Source of the DNA: Linnemannia schmuckeri
Taxonomy: Eukaryota > Mortierellomycota > Mortierellomycetes > Mortierellales > Mortierellaceae
Assembly: GCA_029449235.1 (NCBI GenBank)
Contig: JANATG010000009.1
Location: forward strand, 992,001-1,056,000
DNA: 64,000 bases
Direction of reading: 5' to 3'
Shown: positions 21,722 to 32,721 of the stretch, piece by piece
How the letters are laid out: each line of letters starts with the position of its first letter
Numbering within the stretch: the first letter of the stretch is position 1
Position numbers and translations under genes: made by a program
The notes under the pieces: model-generated
Told to the model about the DNA's origin: nothing
What the model saw: only the letters and a program-made list of their open reading frames with translations
The model's database searches: none

Positions 21722-24562
21722 ATGGATCGCCGAGAAGAACTGGAAAAGAAGAGGCTAAAGTTGGCAGAACTGAGGAGGGCACGTTTTGAGCGACGAGAGG
21801 CCCTTATGCAGCCTCAACCTACAAGGGCAAGTGTATGTGCGCTGATTGCACAACTCATTCTTTTTTTTTCCACTTCAGTCGACGCTATCTTTTTATGTCC
21901 TTGAGTCAAGCAAGATTATATTTATTGTATCCGGTTGACATGTGGTTTTCCTGTTTGTCTCCTATCCATAACATCCGACTCATGCTATTTCTTCTTTGAA
22001 CAAAATAGACCTCTACCCCAGGAAGTACGAGTTCTCGTCGTGACCTTGACGATCTTGTCGCCTCGCTTGTTGACCGACCTGCCACACCAACATTGACCAT
22101 TGATGGGAGCTCGGACGCAGGATCCGACAGAGGAGCCACCTCCAGCTCTGTTGTCATGTCACCACCTCCCTATCCGTATGTAGTAACTATGGTTATATAC
22201 AGAGCCATCTCATATAGAAATGAGCTGCCACGTATATCTCAAATGCTGACAGTAATTCTCTATTTTTCTGACTGGTTAGTGCTGAATCTCAAGGAGGTCT
22301 TCCCCATGGTGCTTTGCCATTTGGAGGACGACTGATTCCAGAGTTCACCTCCGTCGAGGCTGTCATTTTTGATATCCCTCCCAAGGTTAGGCAACTTTCT
22401 TATTGCTCTCAGGAACACAACTTGATACCACTGGTGGCGCATGGCGTTTTTGTTTTAACTCTGTTTTTCCATTTGAACTTTTATAGGAGCGAGTCGTTTA
22501 CAACAAGGAGGTTCAGACTGTGGAGGGTTCATTCGAACCCCAGGGCCCTACCGAGGAGGAACTCAGGGAGCAAATCAAGGAGGAGTTTGCCAAGGAGGAA
22601 CAACTTCGATTGGAGCTATTGGAGGCAGAACGTTTGGAGAACGAGGCAGTGGTCCCTCAAGAGGCACCTGGTAAGTACCCAGCTTGCTACTCATGGAATG
22701 ACCTTGGAATGTTCTGAGTACACTCGCTAATGGTAATGATTTTCTTTCTTTTAGAGCTGACTGACGAGGAGCGCAAATCGATTGTGCAATCGGCCGAGTT
22801 TGTCGAATTCATTGACCACTCGTCAAAGATTCTGGAGAGAGCCATGACGGAGAAGTACGACTTTATGAAGGATTATACCCTGGGCCTTGATGATGACACG
22901 TAAGTATTACCCATCATTATGCTCAGGATAAGTGAGCATCACTAAGCGCTTGGAAACAGGAAAAGGCCTTTAGTTCATCATCGACTAACTGCTCGACCTT
23001 TCATCTCGACTTTTACGACCTGGCAGCGAGGACCTCAATGGAAACAGGATGAGGCTCGTGAGCTCGTTCCACGACGACAGATGGTCCAAGAACAGATCTG
23101 TCACGGATGTGGGTTGGTCTACCAAGGTAAGGTTATGTTGTCCGCGTCAACTCAACATTATCCTGAATATGACAGTTCAAATGAGAAATGCTCATTCTAA
23201 TTTATTCATCTTTTCTCACTGACATTTGCCTCTCTCTTCGTGTAGCACCCTGAGTTGCTTGTTTCAGCCTACAACAAGAACCCTTTGGCAGTCAATGAGC
23301 CCGATGGCATTGTCTGCGTTTGGAATATCCACTTGGCAGACCGCCCCGAATTTGTTTTCCACTCGCAGTCGGATGTTCTCACTGTGCGCTTCTCAGACTT
23401 CCACCCCAACCTTATCATCGGAGGCACCTACTCTGGACAGATTCTTCTTTGGGACACTCGCGCAAAATCTTTGCCCATTCTGAAAACTCATCTCTCTGTG
23501 GGTGGTCATACCCATCCAGTGTACGCTCTTGACATGGTCGGCACTCAGAACGCTCACAATTTGATCAGTGTCAGTACGGATGGAACCATGTGCTCATGGC
23601 AGTTGGATATGTTGGCACAACCTCAGGAGACCTTGGCATTGGACTATCCTTCCCACCCCACGACTGATGAGGTTGCTGTCACGACCCTTGGATTTCCTGA
23701 TGGCGAGACCAACGCCTTCTGGGTCGGCACTGAAGAAGGAAGCGTCTACCAGGCAAACCGTTATGCGCGCGCTGGAAGGTAATGTTTTAAGAGACTCTTC
23801 ACAGTACGATACCATGCACCTGAGTGCACAGTTTGCCTTTTAAGCACGATGCTAAATCGGATAATCGTTGGCATCTTGAAATATAGCCAAGCGGGAATCA
23901 ACACTGCCTACTCGTACAAGGGACACTTTGGGCCTATCACGGGACTTCACTTCCATCCATTGTTTGGACCTATGGACTTTTCCGACTTGTACCTGACCAG
24001 TTCGGTTGACTGGACTGTCAAGTTGTGGAGGAAGCGGACTCATCCCAAGCCAGCCACACCCGACAATGCAGTTGTTCATCCACTGTACTCGTTCGAGACT
24101 GCGGATGACTATGTCTATGATGTCAAGTGGTCTCCTACACACCCTGCAATCTTTGGAACTGTGGAGGGCAGTGGCAAGTTTGAGGTTTGGAACTTGAACC
24201 TTGATACCGAGGTCCCTGTGATGAGCACAATTGTCGGAGCCGGAAAGGCATTGAACAAGCTGAGCTGGAGCAAGGATGGTCGCCATGCTGCTATCGGTTC
24301 AAGCGACGGACACGTCTATGTCTATGACATTGGCGAGGTAAGGACATTTTGCTTTGAAAGAGAGACGATTGGATCAACTTGCTGAAAACTTCCGGCAGAG
24401 CGAAATATTGATTTTAGAGGACACGGCTTTATTTTCTTTGTCTTCGTCCTTTTTTATTAGATGGCTACACCGCACGCTGAGGACTGGAATATCCTTCAGA
24501 GGACAGTGAACGAGATGATTTCCACACAGACCCATGGCAACATCCTTGGAAACGACTACTAG
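21722..24562 (+). CDS. Cytoplasmic dynein intermediate chain
   Basis: Nine exons: 21722-21832, 22009-22175, 22280-22385, 22487-22670, 22755-22899, 23027-23126, 23246-23778, 23887-24337, 24461-24562 (632 aa). The chain scaffolds the dynein motor tail and binds dynactin and light chains. The N-terminus is a charged helix (REELEKKRLKLAELRRARFE), the usual p150Glued contact. A Ser/Thr-rich region and a second acidic helix (EELREQIKEEFAKEEQLRLE) follow. From about residue 240, WD40 repeats form the heavy-chain-binding propeller: GRMRL-type start, HPELLVSAYNKNP, VWNIHLADRPEFVF, ILLWDTRAKSLP, and SSVDWTVKLWRK. The C-terminal WNILQRTVNEM closes it. Every exon junction keeps phase. Confidence 0.96.
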
Positions 24563-24932
24563 ATGTCCACATCTTTTTTCTTTTTTTTCTTTTTCACATT
24601 TCCTCGGGATTCTCATGATGATAACATGAAAAGACGAACGAACTGCAAACAAACTTCATATCCATATCCATATCCATATCCATATCCATATCCATATCCA
24701 TTACCTTCGCCACATACATAGGCAAGCCCGCAGACAGATAAAATCAAAGAAAAAAAAAGTGCTGCGATTTGTGATTTGTGGCTTGTACGCAATCCGCTGC
24801 CTTTTTTGCAGGCTAAAAAAACGGATGTAAACAACTCGATTCGTTCGTCCATTGTTCTTCTTTGCTTCTTACTTTGTCCATTGTCACCTTTCGTCGTCAA
24901 AAGAACCGTCAACTCTCCTACAAACAACAACG
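24563..24932. other. Dynein-Rpb12 spacer
   Basis: It holds the dynein chain 3' UTR with the hexanucleotide repeat, then the short CT-rich promoter and leader of Rpb12 (about 24845-24932). Confidence 0.5.
24657..24701 (+). repeat. (CATATC)n hexanucleotide repeat
   Basis: About seven and a half perfect CATATC copies lie roughly 95 nt after the dynein chain stop, in the spacer before the Rpb12 gene. Confidence 0.95.
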
Positions 24933-25516
24933 ATGAACTATAACGCCACTCAGTCGACTGCACCCAAGGCCCCAGCACCGGCCATGACCTACATCTGTGC
25001 CGAATGTGGTTCAGACAACGAAATCAAGCCCAAGGAGCCCATCCGTTGCAAAGAGTGCGGTTACCGTATCATGTACAAGAAGCGCACCAAGAGAAGTACG
25101 TTCTTTTACACTTGTTGGTGTTCCTGATAGTGACTTTTTTTATTGAAAAGCATGTATGCGTATGGCTGTTTTGTTTATGTTTATTCAGGATTTCAGAAAG
25201 AACAAAAGGCTGTAGCAGGATCGGATATATTCGACATATATACGAAACCAAGGACATGAGAACAAGGCTATAGAATCGTTGAAGTGCGCCTGTATCTGTG
25301 CATTCATTATTTCTTGGCAAAAGGCATACTCAAAGGACTATGGAGCGGATCTGGACCACGACTCCATCAGGGAACTGAACAGGATATCTTCTGTGCGCTT
25401 GCTAGTTATTCTGGAGCATGCGCTACCAGTAGCGCATTAAAAAGCGCAGTAGCTAACAACACCACACTTTTTTGGTTTCTTCACGTTTTATAGTGGTTCA
25501 GTTCGAGGCTCGTTAA
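24933..25516 (+). CDS. RPB12: RNA polymerases I/II/III subunit Rpb12 (ABC10-alpha)
   Basis: Two exons: 24933-25095 and 25494-25516 (61 aa); the second exon is only 23 nt. Rpb12 is a small zinc-binding subunit shared by all three nuclear RNA polymerases. The zinc ribbon is YICAECG with IRCKECGYRIM (two CxxC pairs), followed by the basic KKRTKR and the C-terminal MVQFEAR, which is the family ending. The length is close to the human 58 aa, with a slightly longer Ala/Pro-rich N-terminus. The intron splits a Met codon (A/TG). Confidence 0.95.
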
Positions 25517-26668
25517 AACAAAAAAGGAGACTTTTCTTGGAATAGCGGGATGTTCTGGATCAGGGAGGGAGTGAGAGTTGTATGAGTTCAGAAGGGGTAC
25601 TTTCGTCGAACCTGGAATCTTGAAGTGGAGGAACAAGGGCGCATACACATTTCTTTCAGCAAAGCTTTTTCTTATTTTTTTTTTCACTATTCATTACGCC
25701 ACCAACACAGCAGACAACACTAGTTTTCAATCAAGGAGAAACATCTCGATCTCTTTCCTTTGCAGCATCTCAGTCAGTCCAGTACCCATAATAACAACAA
25801 ACAACACCGCCAAGCACCACACAAAAGCCATACACTCACACCAAAAAAAGACAACCTATACAAAAAAAATATAAAAAAGCATTCAAAAAACCCCTCAATG
25901 GTTCATGCAGCTTACTATAGACTGAAACACACCTACCTGATCGAGATAGAGATAGAGGGGCAGAGCGAAGCGTTACACCTATGGAAGATTTTGTGTGAAA
26001 ATATTCCCTGGGTGAGTTTGGTATCTCATCTTTTGGTGGCAGGATCTTCTCAGAGCGCACTCTGCTGGCATTTTTTTACCCATAAGCGCTGCCGAAGGGA
26101 TTACTTTTTCTCCCCACACGATCCATAGTTGCCAAACAAAGGAGCGTACTGGACGGGGGCTGCCTGAGTTCTCCGAGGGAGACGGCTTCTTCACAGTTTC
26201 AGATTTTTGTATATCTCCCTCCTCTTATTCTTCTCGTTTTCTTTTCCCGCTCATGCTCAAGCTGGTGGTGCATTGAAAAAAGTGCAATTGAGGTCGCACG
26301 TTTTTTCAGAGCTCTCTTTTGTACACCTCCGTAGTGATTGGATATTTTTGTCCAGACGCGTTTTTTTTTTTTTGTTTGCTTTGTGGGTCAACATTTCAGC
26401 CATACTCTCTTTTTTTTTCCTTGTTTGTTCTAAAACATTATGAGCGCCAAGGTGCAGGAGTGGGGAAGAAGGTGGGTGGGTAGGGAGGAGGAATGATGAA
26501 AGGGAAAAGAAGGAGGACTTCTGAACTAAAAAGAGCATCCCGGGCTGCTGCTGTCCCAACTCTTCTTTGCTACAATCGACTCCAACCATGGCTGCCTGCA
26601 CCGCGCAGTTTTTTATGCTGTCTGTTGCATAGTAGAATGAGATCACATGATATTCAATTGAATGCGAG

Positions 26669-26709
<41 letters not shown>

Positions 26710-26964
26710 CCTCGGCAGACAGGGGTCTTCTCGTTCCTGGTTGGTGGTTGGTGTGTCCCTTTATCCTGGCTTCTCCTCCAGTCATCATCCCGCTCTCTTT
26801 CTTCTCTTCTCTGCTCTTGTTTGTTGTCCCATTTTCTTCGTCCTTCGTCCTCCTGCTCCTCTACTTTCATCATCTTTTCCTTTCTTTCTTTCTTTTTTTC
26901 TTTCTTTCTTTCATTTTTTTTTCCTTCTCACCCTACCAAAAACTATATCGACAAAAAAAAGACA
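25517..26964. other. Rpb12-FA2H spacer
   Basis: 1.45 kb without a recognised gene. It includes a 38-nt A-run at 26669-26706 and, just downstream, a CT-rich leader (26750-26960) leading to the hydroxylase start codon. Confidence 0.5.
26669..26706 (+). repeat. 38-nt A homopolymer
   Basis: The longest single-base run in the window. It lies about 260 nt upstream of the hydroxylase start codon. Confidence 0.9.
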
Positions 26965-28311
26965 ATGAAGGTCTACACTCAGCAGGAGGTCGCCAAGCAC
27001 ACCAAGGCTGACGACTGTTGGCTCATCCACAACAACAAGGTCTACAATGTCTCTGACTTTGTTGCCGACCATCCCGGCGGAGAAGAGTTCATCCTCGACC
27101 ATGCCGGCAAGGACGTCACCGCCTTGATGAAGGACGAGCTCGAGCACCTGCACTCGGACGGTGCCTACGAGATGCTTGACGAACTCTTGATCGGTGCCCT
27201 CTCAACTTCCTCAACTACCACTACTACAACGACTACTACTACCACAACAGCAACCACCACCGCCATTAACCGACAGCAATATGAGGCGGAAATGCACAGA
27301 CGACTAGGCGCTAATGTGACGGACACCAAGAACGCCGAGACGGGGGAGCATGAGTATCACCTCAACGATACCGACCTAGTGGCAGACAAGAAGAACAAGT
27401 TCCTGGACTTGAACAAGCCCCTCTTCCACCAGCTCTGGTACGCCAATTTCTCGAAATCCTTCTATCTCGAGCAAGTCCACATCCCTCGCCATGTCGCAGG
27501 TGGATCGGCTCGTCTCTTCAGCTCGGATTTCTTGGAAGTTTTCACCCGTACCCCCTGGTACATGGTCCCCATCCTTTGGTTGCCCGTCATTGCCTTCAAT
27601 GTCTATCGTGGTCTCCAACAGGGACTGACGACTGAAAATACCTCGGCTTTGTTTGTTGCAGGCATGTTTGTCTGGACGCTGGCAGAGTACATGATCCATC
27701 GGTTCTTGTTCCATTTGGACGATCTCTTGCCCGAATCGAACTATAGCAACATTGGCCACTTCTTGCTTCATGGTATCCATCACTATCTCCCCATGGACAG
27801 GTAAGAAGTATCCATAGGCGGAATGTTTACAATTCACTTGATGTTTTTTATTTGACACATTAGAAAGGAGGAATCAATGGCTGCTCAACCGCATTCCAGC
27901 ACCCCTCTTATCGGCTTGCTTGTCCAAGTGACCAACAAACAATAACACTGACAACAAACACCTCTTTTTCTCCACACTTTCTTCCTTCGTTGTTCTACGA
28001 ACTCCACTATAGACTGCGATTAGTTATGCCTCCAGTATTGGCAATTGCATTGGCGATCCCTATCAACTACTTGATGCATTCGTTGATGCCCCTAGCCCAG
28101 GGTTACGTGATGATGGCTGGACTTCTATTTGGTTACGTGCTCTACGATATGACCCACTACTACCTCCACCACGCCAAGGTCTTCAAAATCCACTTCAAGG
28201 AGATGAAGACCTACCATCTTGCCCATCATTACAAGAACTTTGAGGGCGGATACGGCATTACCTCCAAGCTCTGGGATCGCGTAAGTCTCGTTTTATGTTC
28301 GTTTTTCTTTT

Positions 28312-28344
<33 letters not shown>

Positions 28345-28535
28345 CTTGTGAGGTGTTATTTGCTCTTTGTTTTTCACGTTGTCACACCAACACAATCGAA
28401 TCATGCGAGGTTTCTTCTCTCTTGGCTTTTTTGACACGATATTTTATTTTCTACAAACGCTAACACGATTTTGCTTTTTTTTTTTTTTTTTCTTGTGTTC
28501 TCTTTTAGGTCTTTGGCACCACCTTGGAGTTGTAA
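26965..28535 (+). CDS. SCS7: Fatty acid 2-hydroxylase (Scs7/FA2H type)
   Basis: Three exons: 26965-27800, 28013-28280, 28509-28535 (376 aa). This is the ER di-iron enzyme that 2-hydroxylates the very long acyl chain of ceramides. An N-terminal cytochrome b5 domain (residues 1-80) has the heme motif HPGGEEF and the second heme region EHLHSDGAYEML. A poly-threonine linker follows (about residues 86-104). The hydroxylase domain carries the histidine clusters HRFLFH, HGIHH, HYYLHHAK and HLAHHYKN and several membrane segments. The last exon encodes just eight residues (VFGTTLEL), matching the usual family end. Intron 2 contains a 31-nt T-run. Confidence 0.95.
28314..28344 (+). repeat. 31-nt T homopolymer in FA2H intron 2
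   Basis: Lies in the 228-nt intron before the last, 27-nt exon; a second T-run (28477-28490) lies nearer the acceptor. Confidence 0.9.
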
Positions 28536-28790
28536 ACAACGCATACATAGCCTTTTTTTTTCTCTTTTTGTCTTTTTCTTCTTTCGTTGCTACACATACT
28601 TTATATTACTTTTTAACGTCAAATAATAATCTATTCGTTTCCTTCATTATCATACTCAGATTGTCGTCTTTTTTCTCATGTGTTTTACTCAATGTATAGG
28701 AAAAATATGACAATACTACTTTTGTTGTAATAGAAAAAAAAAACTGCGAAGGGAAGGATGGGACGTATTACATGAAGTGCGTGATCCTTT

Positions 28791-31721
28791 TTACAGGACG
28801 TTGAAGGCTTGGACAGCCTTGTCCAAGGACCCAGCACGAGGATCAACAACCGTCAAGATGTTGTTTAAGAAATCCGGATCGTATTTACAAGCACGAGTGC
28901 AATCTGGTGAGAAGTTGACCTCGACCACAACAGGCTGGCAATCATCCTTGAGCATGACATCAATTCCATAGATTGAGAAGGCTTCATAGGGTTTGGCCTT
29001 GTCGCTTGCAGCACCGAGTCCCTCGGGCCGGGGCTTGACAATGGCGGCAGCGAAGATGGACTTGATGGCCTCGTTGATGTCGGCCTGGATCTCGGACCAT
29101 TTCTTCTTGTCGGCGTGTTCCTTCTCGAAGTTCTCGATGAATTTGGTGTATAAGAGTTGTGTCAAGTTGTAGTTTCCATAGTTCATCACCTACGTTGTTT
29201 CATTGTCCAAAACGAAAGGGAAGAGGAATAGAAAATGACATGTGAGTAAAACTTCTCTGTTCTTGCCAGAACGGTAACACTTGACGATCAGAAACAACAA
29301 CAAAAACAACCGAAAAAAAATGAAAGAAAAAGTAAGGTTTACGGTGAAGTGTTTCTCGTAATTGTCAAAATCGTCGAGGTCAAAGGCATGGTTAGCCAAG
29401 CGGATCCAGAACATCTTGTAGACCATGACCTGGAACTCATACCCTTGGCTAGGGTCACCCTCAACCTTGTGAGTAGCCTTCAAAAGGACAATGTAGCGGA
29501 GATCAAACTTGCGACCCTCATAGAGTACAGGGGTCTGGATATACTCCTGAGCAATCTTTGGTCCAGTATCGCGAAGACGGACAAGTGGGGCGAGATCCTC
29601 CTGAATAGTGATCTGAAGTCCACGAGCCATGTTCCAGGGCTTACAGATCCAAAGGTTGCGATGGTTATGCTCCTGGTTCCAGAGGTAATGCCCAACAAAG
29701 GGAGCCAATTCCGTGGTCAAGTTATAAGTGGTCGAACTCCAGGGAACAGTGCCGTAGGCAGACTTAACGAGGGCAGCCAGGTTCTGCTTGAAGGTCACAC
29801 AGGACTCGTTCTCGAACTGGTTGATCTTTTGGCCCTTGGTCAGCTTGTCAAACTCCTTGAAATCTTGGCTGAACCAGAGCAGGTCGGCCTGCTCCTCAGA
29901 GTCGACCAATTCCACGTTCGCCAGCTTGCAGTTGGTAGCAACCCATTCTGTGGTCGTGTACAGACGCAACTTGCGGTCGCCGGCCTTGTGTGGGACGGGC
30001 GTCCTGGTAAGGGTCTTGGTGAAGGGCTGATCGAAAGGCTTCACTTCGTTATCCTCCAACTTGTCCGACTACATACAGGATGTTATAAACAAATTGGATT
30101 GTAAGTAACACTGGTTAAAAATTTACGACTAAAACCGACAAACAAGTGTGACTTTTGTACAGAGTGAGAAGTACCTCGTAGACGGCAATAAGCTCGGCGG
30201 CATCCTGGGCGTCGTTATAGATCTGGAGGTAGGCCTTGCGGGTCATGGGGTCCTTGATATCAGCAGGGACAAAGTCGCGGGTCAATGCGCCGCCCTTAGG
30301 GATATCCTCGATGGGGAAGATGATGCTGTACGAGACGGTGCCACGACCAACATAGATGAAGGGGGCGCAGACACAGTTGGGCGTGTCCGAGTGAGCCATT
30401 GACGATCCAACTTCGTCCATGATGTCTATTTAATTTCGTCCGCAGTAAACGCAAAAAGAAGTACACAAAGCGTGAGATGGCGTGTCCACTTGTTTGTGTT
30501 TTAAAGAAAGCAGTGCTTCCTTTGCGAAGCTTGCGTAGACACACTTTTTTTTTGTCCATGCAGATTGAACACTTACACCAGGCGCTCTCCTTCTTGGTCT
30601 GTCCGGAGGGGTCGACGACGGCGTACTCGTATGTTTGACTATACTTCCACATCTCGGACATAATCTTGTTGACAGTGTCCTGTTTCTTCTTTTCCTCAGC
30701 CTTTGCGTCCTTGTCTCCTACAAGAGAAATGGTTCAGGAATGGTCAGTTGCTGTTACGTCAAAACAGTTGGTATTGTTTGACTCACACTGCAAACTGTTA
30801 ACAATGACTTTACTCTTAACCTGGCTTCCGATGGCGTTCTCGAGGTTCTTGAGACCCTCGGCATCGTGATCAGGGTGAAGCGTCAGCGACTAGTTAAAAA
30901 AATGAAATCGAAACAAAAACTTGTTAGTTGGTATTCTCATACAACCATTCTCATCATTCCCCGATCATTGATTAAAGCACTTCATACCATCAAGGCAGCA
31001 AGGATATCGCCGTTCTCGTTTTGGAGAGCAACTTTGGCGCGCTGCTCAGTCACGTTTCCTTGGGAAGCAACCAATTCGACCATGGACTGATCAACCTCCA
31101 GATCAGGGTTCTTGCTAACAACCTCCTCATCGGCAGATCCTGCAGCAGTCTCCTCAACAACTTCCTCTTCCTCTTCTGCATCAACAGAGATGTCCATCAT
31201 CGATGTGAGTCGCTCGACCAATTGTGGGTTGTCGAGCAGCTGGGCGCGTGAAGTCTCGGGCTTTGTCGTCCATGCGTGATCCACTAGGAAGATGTCACTA
31301 TGAATAGATGTTGTAAAAATCGTGTAAGGATGGAGAAAAGAACAATGAAGTGCATAGATCGAACATCGTTGACAGATATCTGAATACGTTACCCATGCTT
31401 CTTAAGACCACCCTCCTTCTTGACGTGGAGCGAGTACTTGTCCAAGGGGTCGCCATAATGGAGCTCCAAGAACTCACCTGCGTCAAAGAGATCCTGACCG
31501 AGCTTCTGGAAAAGTGGCTACAAAATTTTGAAGCAAAAAGTAGAAAAATCTTTTCAAGCGTGAGAAAGGAAGCTTGTTGCACCAAAAGTCATACACCAAA
31601 ATTTTCTTAACATATATGTGAACTTGTTTGGTAAAAGAAATGGAGACGCTACCTCCCAAAGGTTCTCGGGGATACTTGCGAGCTGATATTGGTGAATTTG
31701 AAGGAATTGCTTGTACTCCAT
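28791..31721 (-). CDS. TTLL12-like protein with NAC-type UBA insert
   Basis: Eight exons: 31721-31653, 31517-31393, 31297-30988, 30889-30787, 30714-30577, 30425-30175, 30068-29343, 29189-28791 (706 aa). The order is that of human TTLL12. An N-terminal SET-like part has FLVDHAWT and, after an insert, MWKYSQTYEYAV, YIMDEVGSS and FVPADIKDP. A tubulin-tyrosine-ligase-like ATP-grasp domain has WICKPWNMARGL, RKFDLRYIVLL, YEKHFTVMNY and VVEVNFSPDC. TTLL12 members are often considered pseudo-ligases, so activity is uncertain. Residues about 105-190 are extra relative to human TTLL12 as I recall it: an acidic stretch, then a UBA-like segment with MVELVASQGNVTEQRAK. The exon 4-5 junction needs acceptor GAG at 30715-30717, because the first AG would give a stop codon. 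The start is 261 bp from the divergent PPTase gene. Confidence 0.88.
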
Positions 31722-31981
31722 TGTTGGTGAATGAATGAAGGGTGGAAGGAGAGTCAACGATCAGAACAAAAAAAAATCCAGCGCTCCTTTTGTGGTGCGC
31801 GAGAAAAAAAAATCGTCGCATTAGCACGTGCACGTGACTACTACCACCTTCTGGCTGATACTGGTAAATAATATTTCTCAAACAGTTTCTCACTTTCTTT
31901 ACAGTGCTTTTCTTCTTCCACCCATATCCTTGCCTCGCGCCTTATAAATTACCTTTTCCATCCTTAGGTACAGCAGCAAAT
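31722..31981. promoter_or_regulatory. Bidirectional promoter, TTLL12-like and PPTase genes
   Basis: A 260-bp gap between two divergent start codons; it must hold both promoters. A palindromic GCACGTGCACGTG element near 31825-31840 contains E-box cores (CACGTG). Confidence 0.55.
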
Positions 31982-32627
31982 ATGGGCGTCCTTGGTATCG
32001 GGATCGACATTCTGCACCTTCCTAGACTCAAGCAGGTCCTCTCGCGTAGGCCCGACCGATTTTTGACCAGGGTCCTGACCAAAGCTGAGCTCGTCGATTT
32101 CGAAAAACTCAAGACAGAGTTGAATGGAGACGTCGACCATGATAAAGCTATTCGATTCGTTGGCGTCAGGTATGATTTCATTCTTTGTTCGAAGGTTTTA
32201 TGGTTTCTCCATCACCTTTTGAAGTCGATGTTAAGAGTTGTGTTGGTGCTGATAATTATGTTGCGGATAATCTCTACTACCTAGGTGGGCACTAAAGGAG
32301 GCAACGTACAAGGCAATGACTCCACGGCATAAGCTAACATGGCAGGATGTCACCATTTATAAAGACCAGGGTACAGAAACGTTATATGTTCTGACTATCG
32401 CGTTGGTACATATCGCATGTGCATTAGGGAGGCATTACTAACTAGTAGAGATGTAAATGCAATAAACTCGGTCAATAGGCAAGCCATGTTTAGATATCCC
32501 GGAAAAGGAAAAGTTCGGGATCGGAACTGCACATTGCAGCGTTTCGCATGACGGAGAATACCTGGTAGCCCAAGTCTTGTTCGAGTCACCAGAGTTACCA
32601 TCACAGCACCCCCACAATCTCCCTTAA
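31982..32627 (+). CDS. Holo-[acyl-carrier-protein] synthase-type PPTase
   Basis: Three exons: 31982-32169, 32285-32370, 32479-32627 (140 aa). AcpS-type enzymes move 4'-phosphopantetheine from CoA to a serine of acyl carrier protein; in fungi the free-standing form serves mitochondrial ACP (family knowledge). The N-terminal GIGIDILHLPRL carries the metal-binding Asp. WALKEATYKAMT matches the W-x-x-K-E-A-x-x-K-A signature. FGIGTAHCSVSHDGEYLVAQVL matches the closing strand. The length is normal for AcpS. No clear mitochondrial presequence is seen. Intron 2 has an unusual GTACAG donor; the phase fits. Confidence 0.93.
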
Positions 32628-32721
32628 TATACCAGCAGTTTCAAATGAGAGAAAGGGATATATATGCATTTTTAATTTTTCTATGATGCGATATTGCTTA
32701 GAGGAGTATATGTGGGAGTTT

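Noticed and set aside
24657..24701. CATATC repeat as CRISPR or regulatory array
   Set aside because: The unit is a plain perfect hexamer microsatellite with no spacers.
32575..32592. B-box-like TTGTTCGAGTCACC
   Set aside because: It is the coding sequence of PPTase exon 3 (VLFESPEL); no tRNA fold fits.
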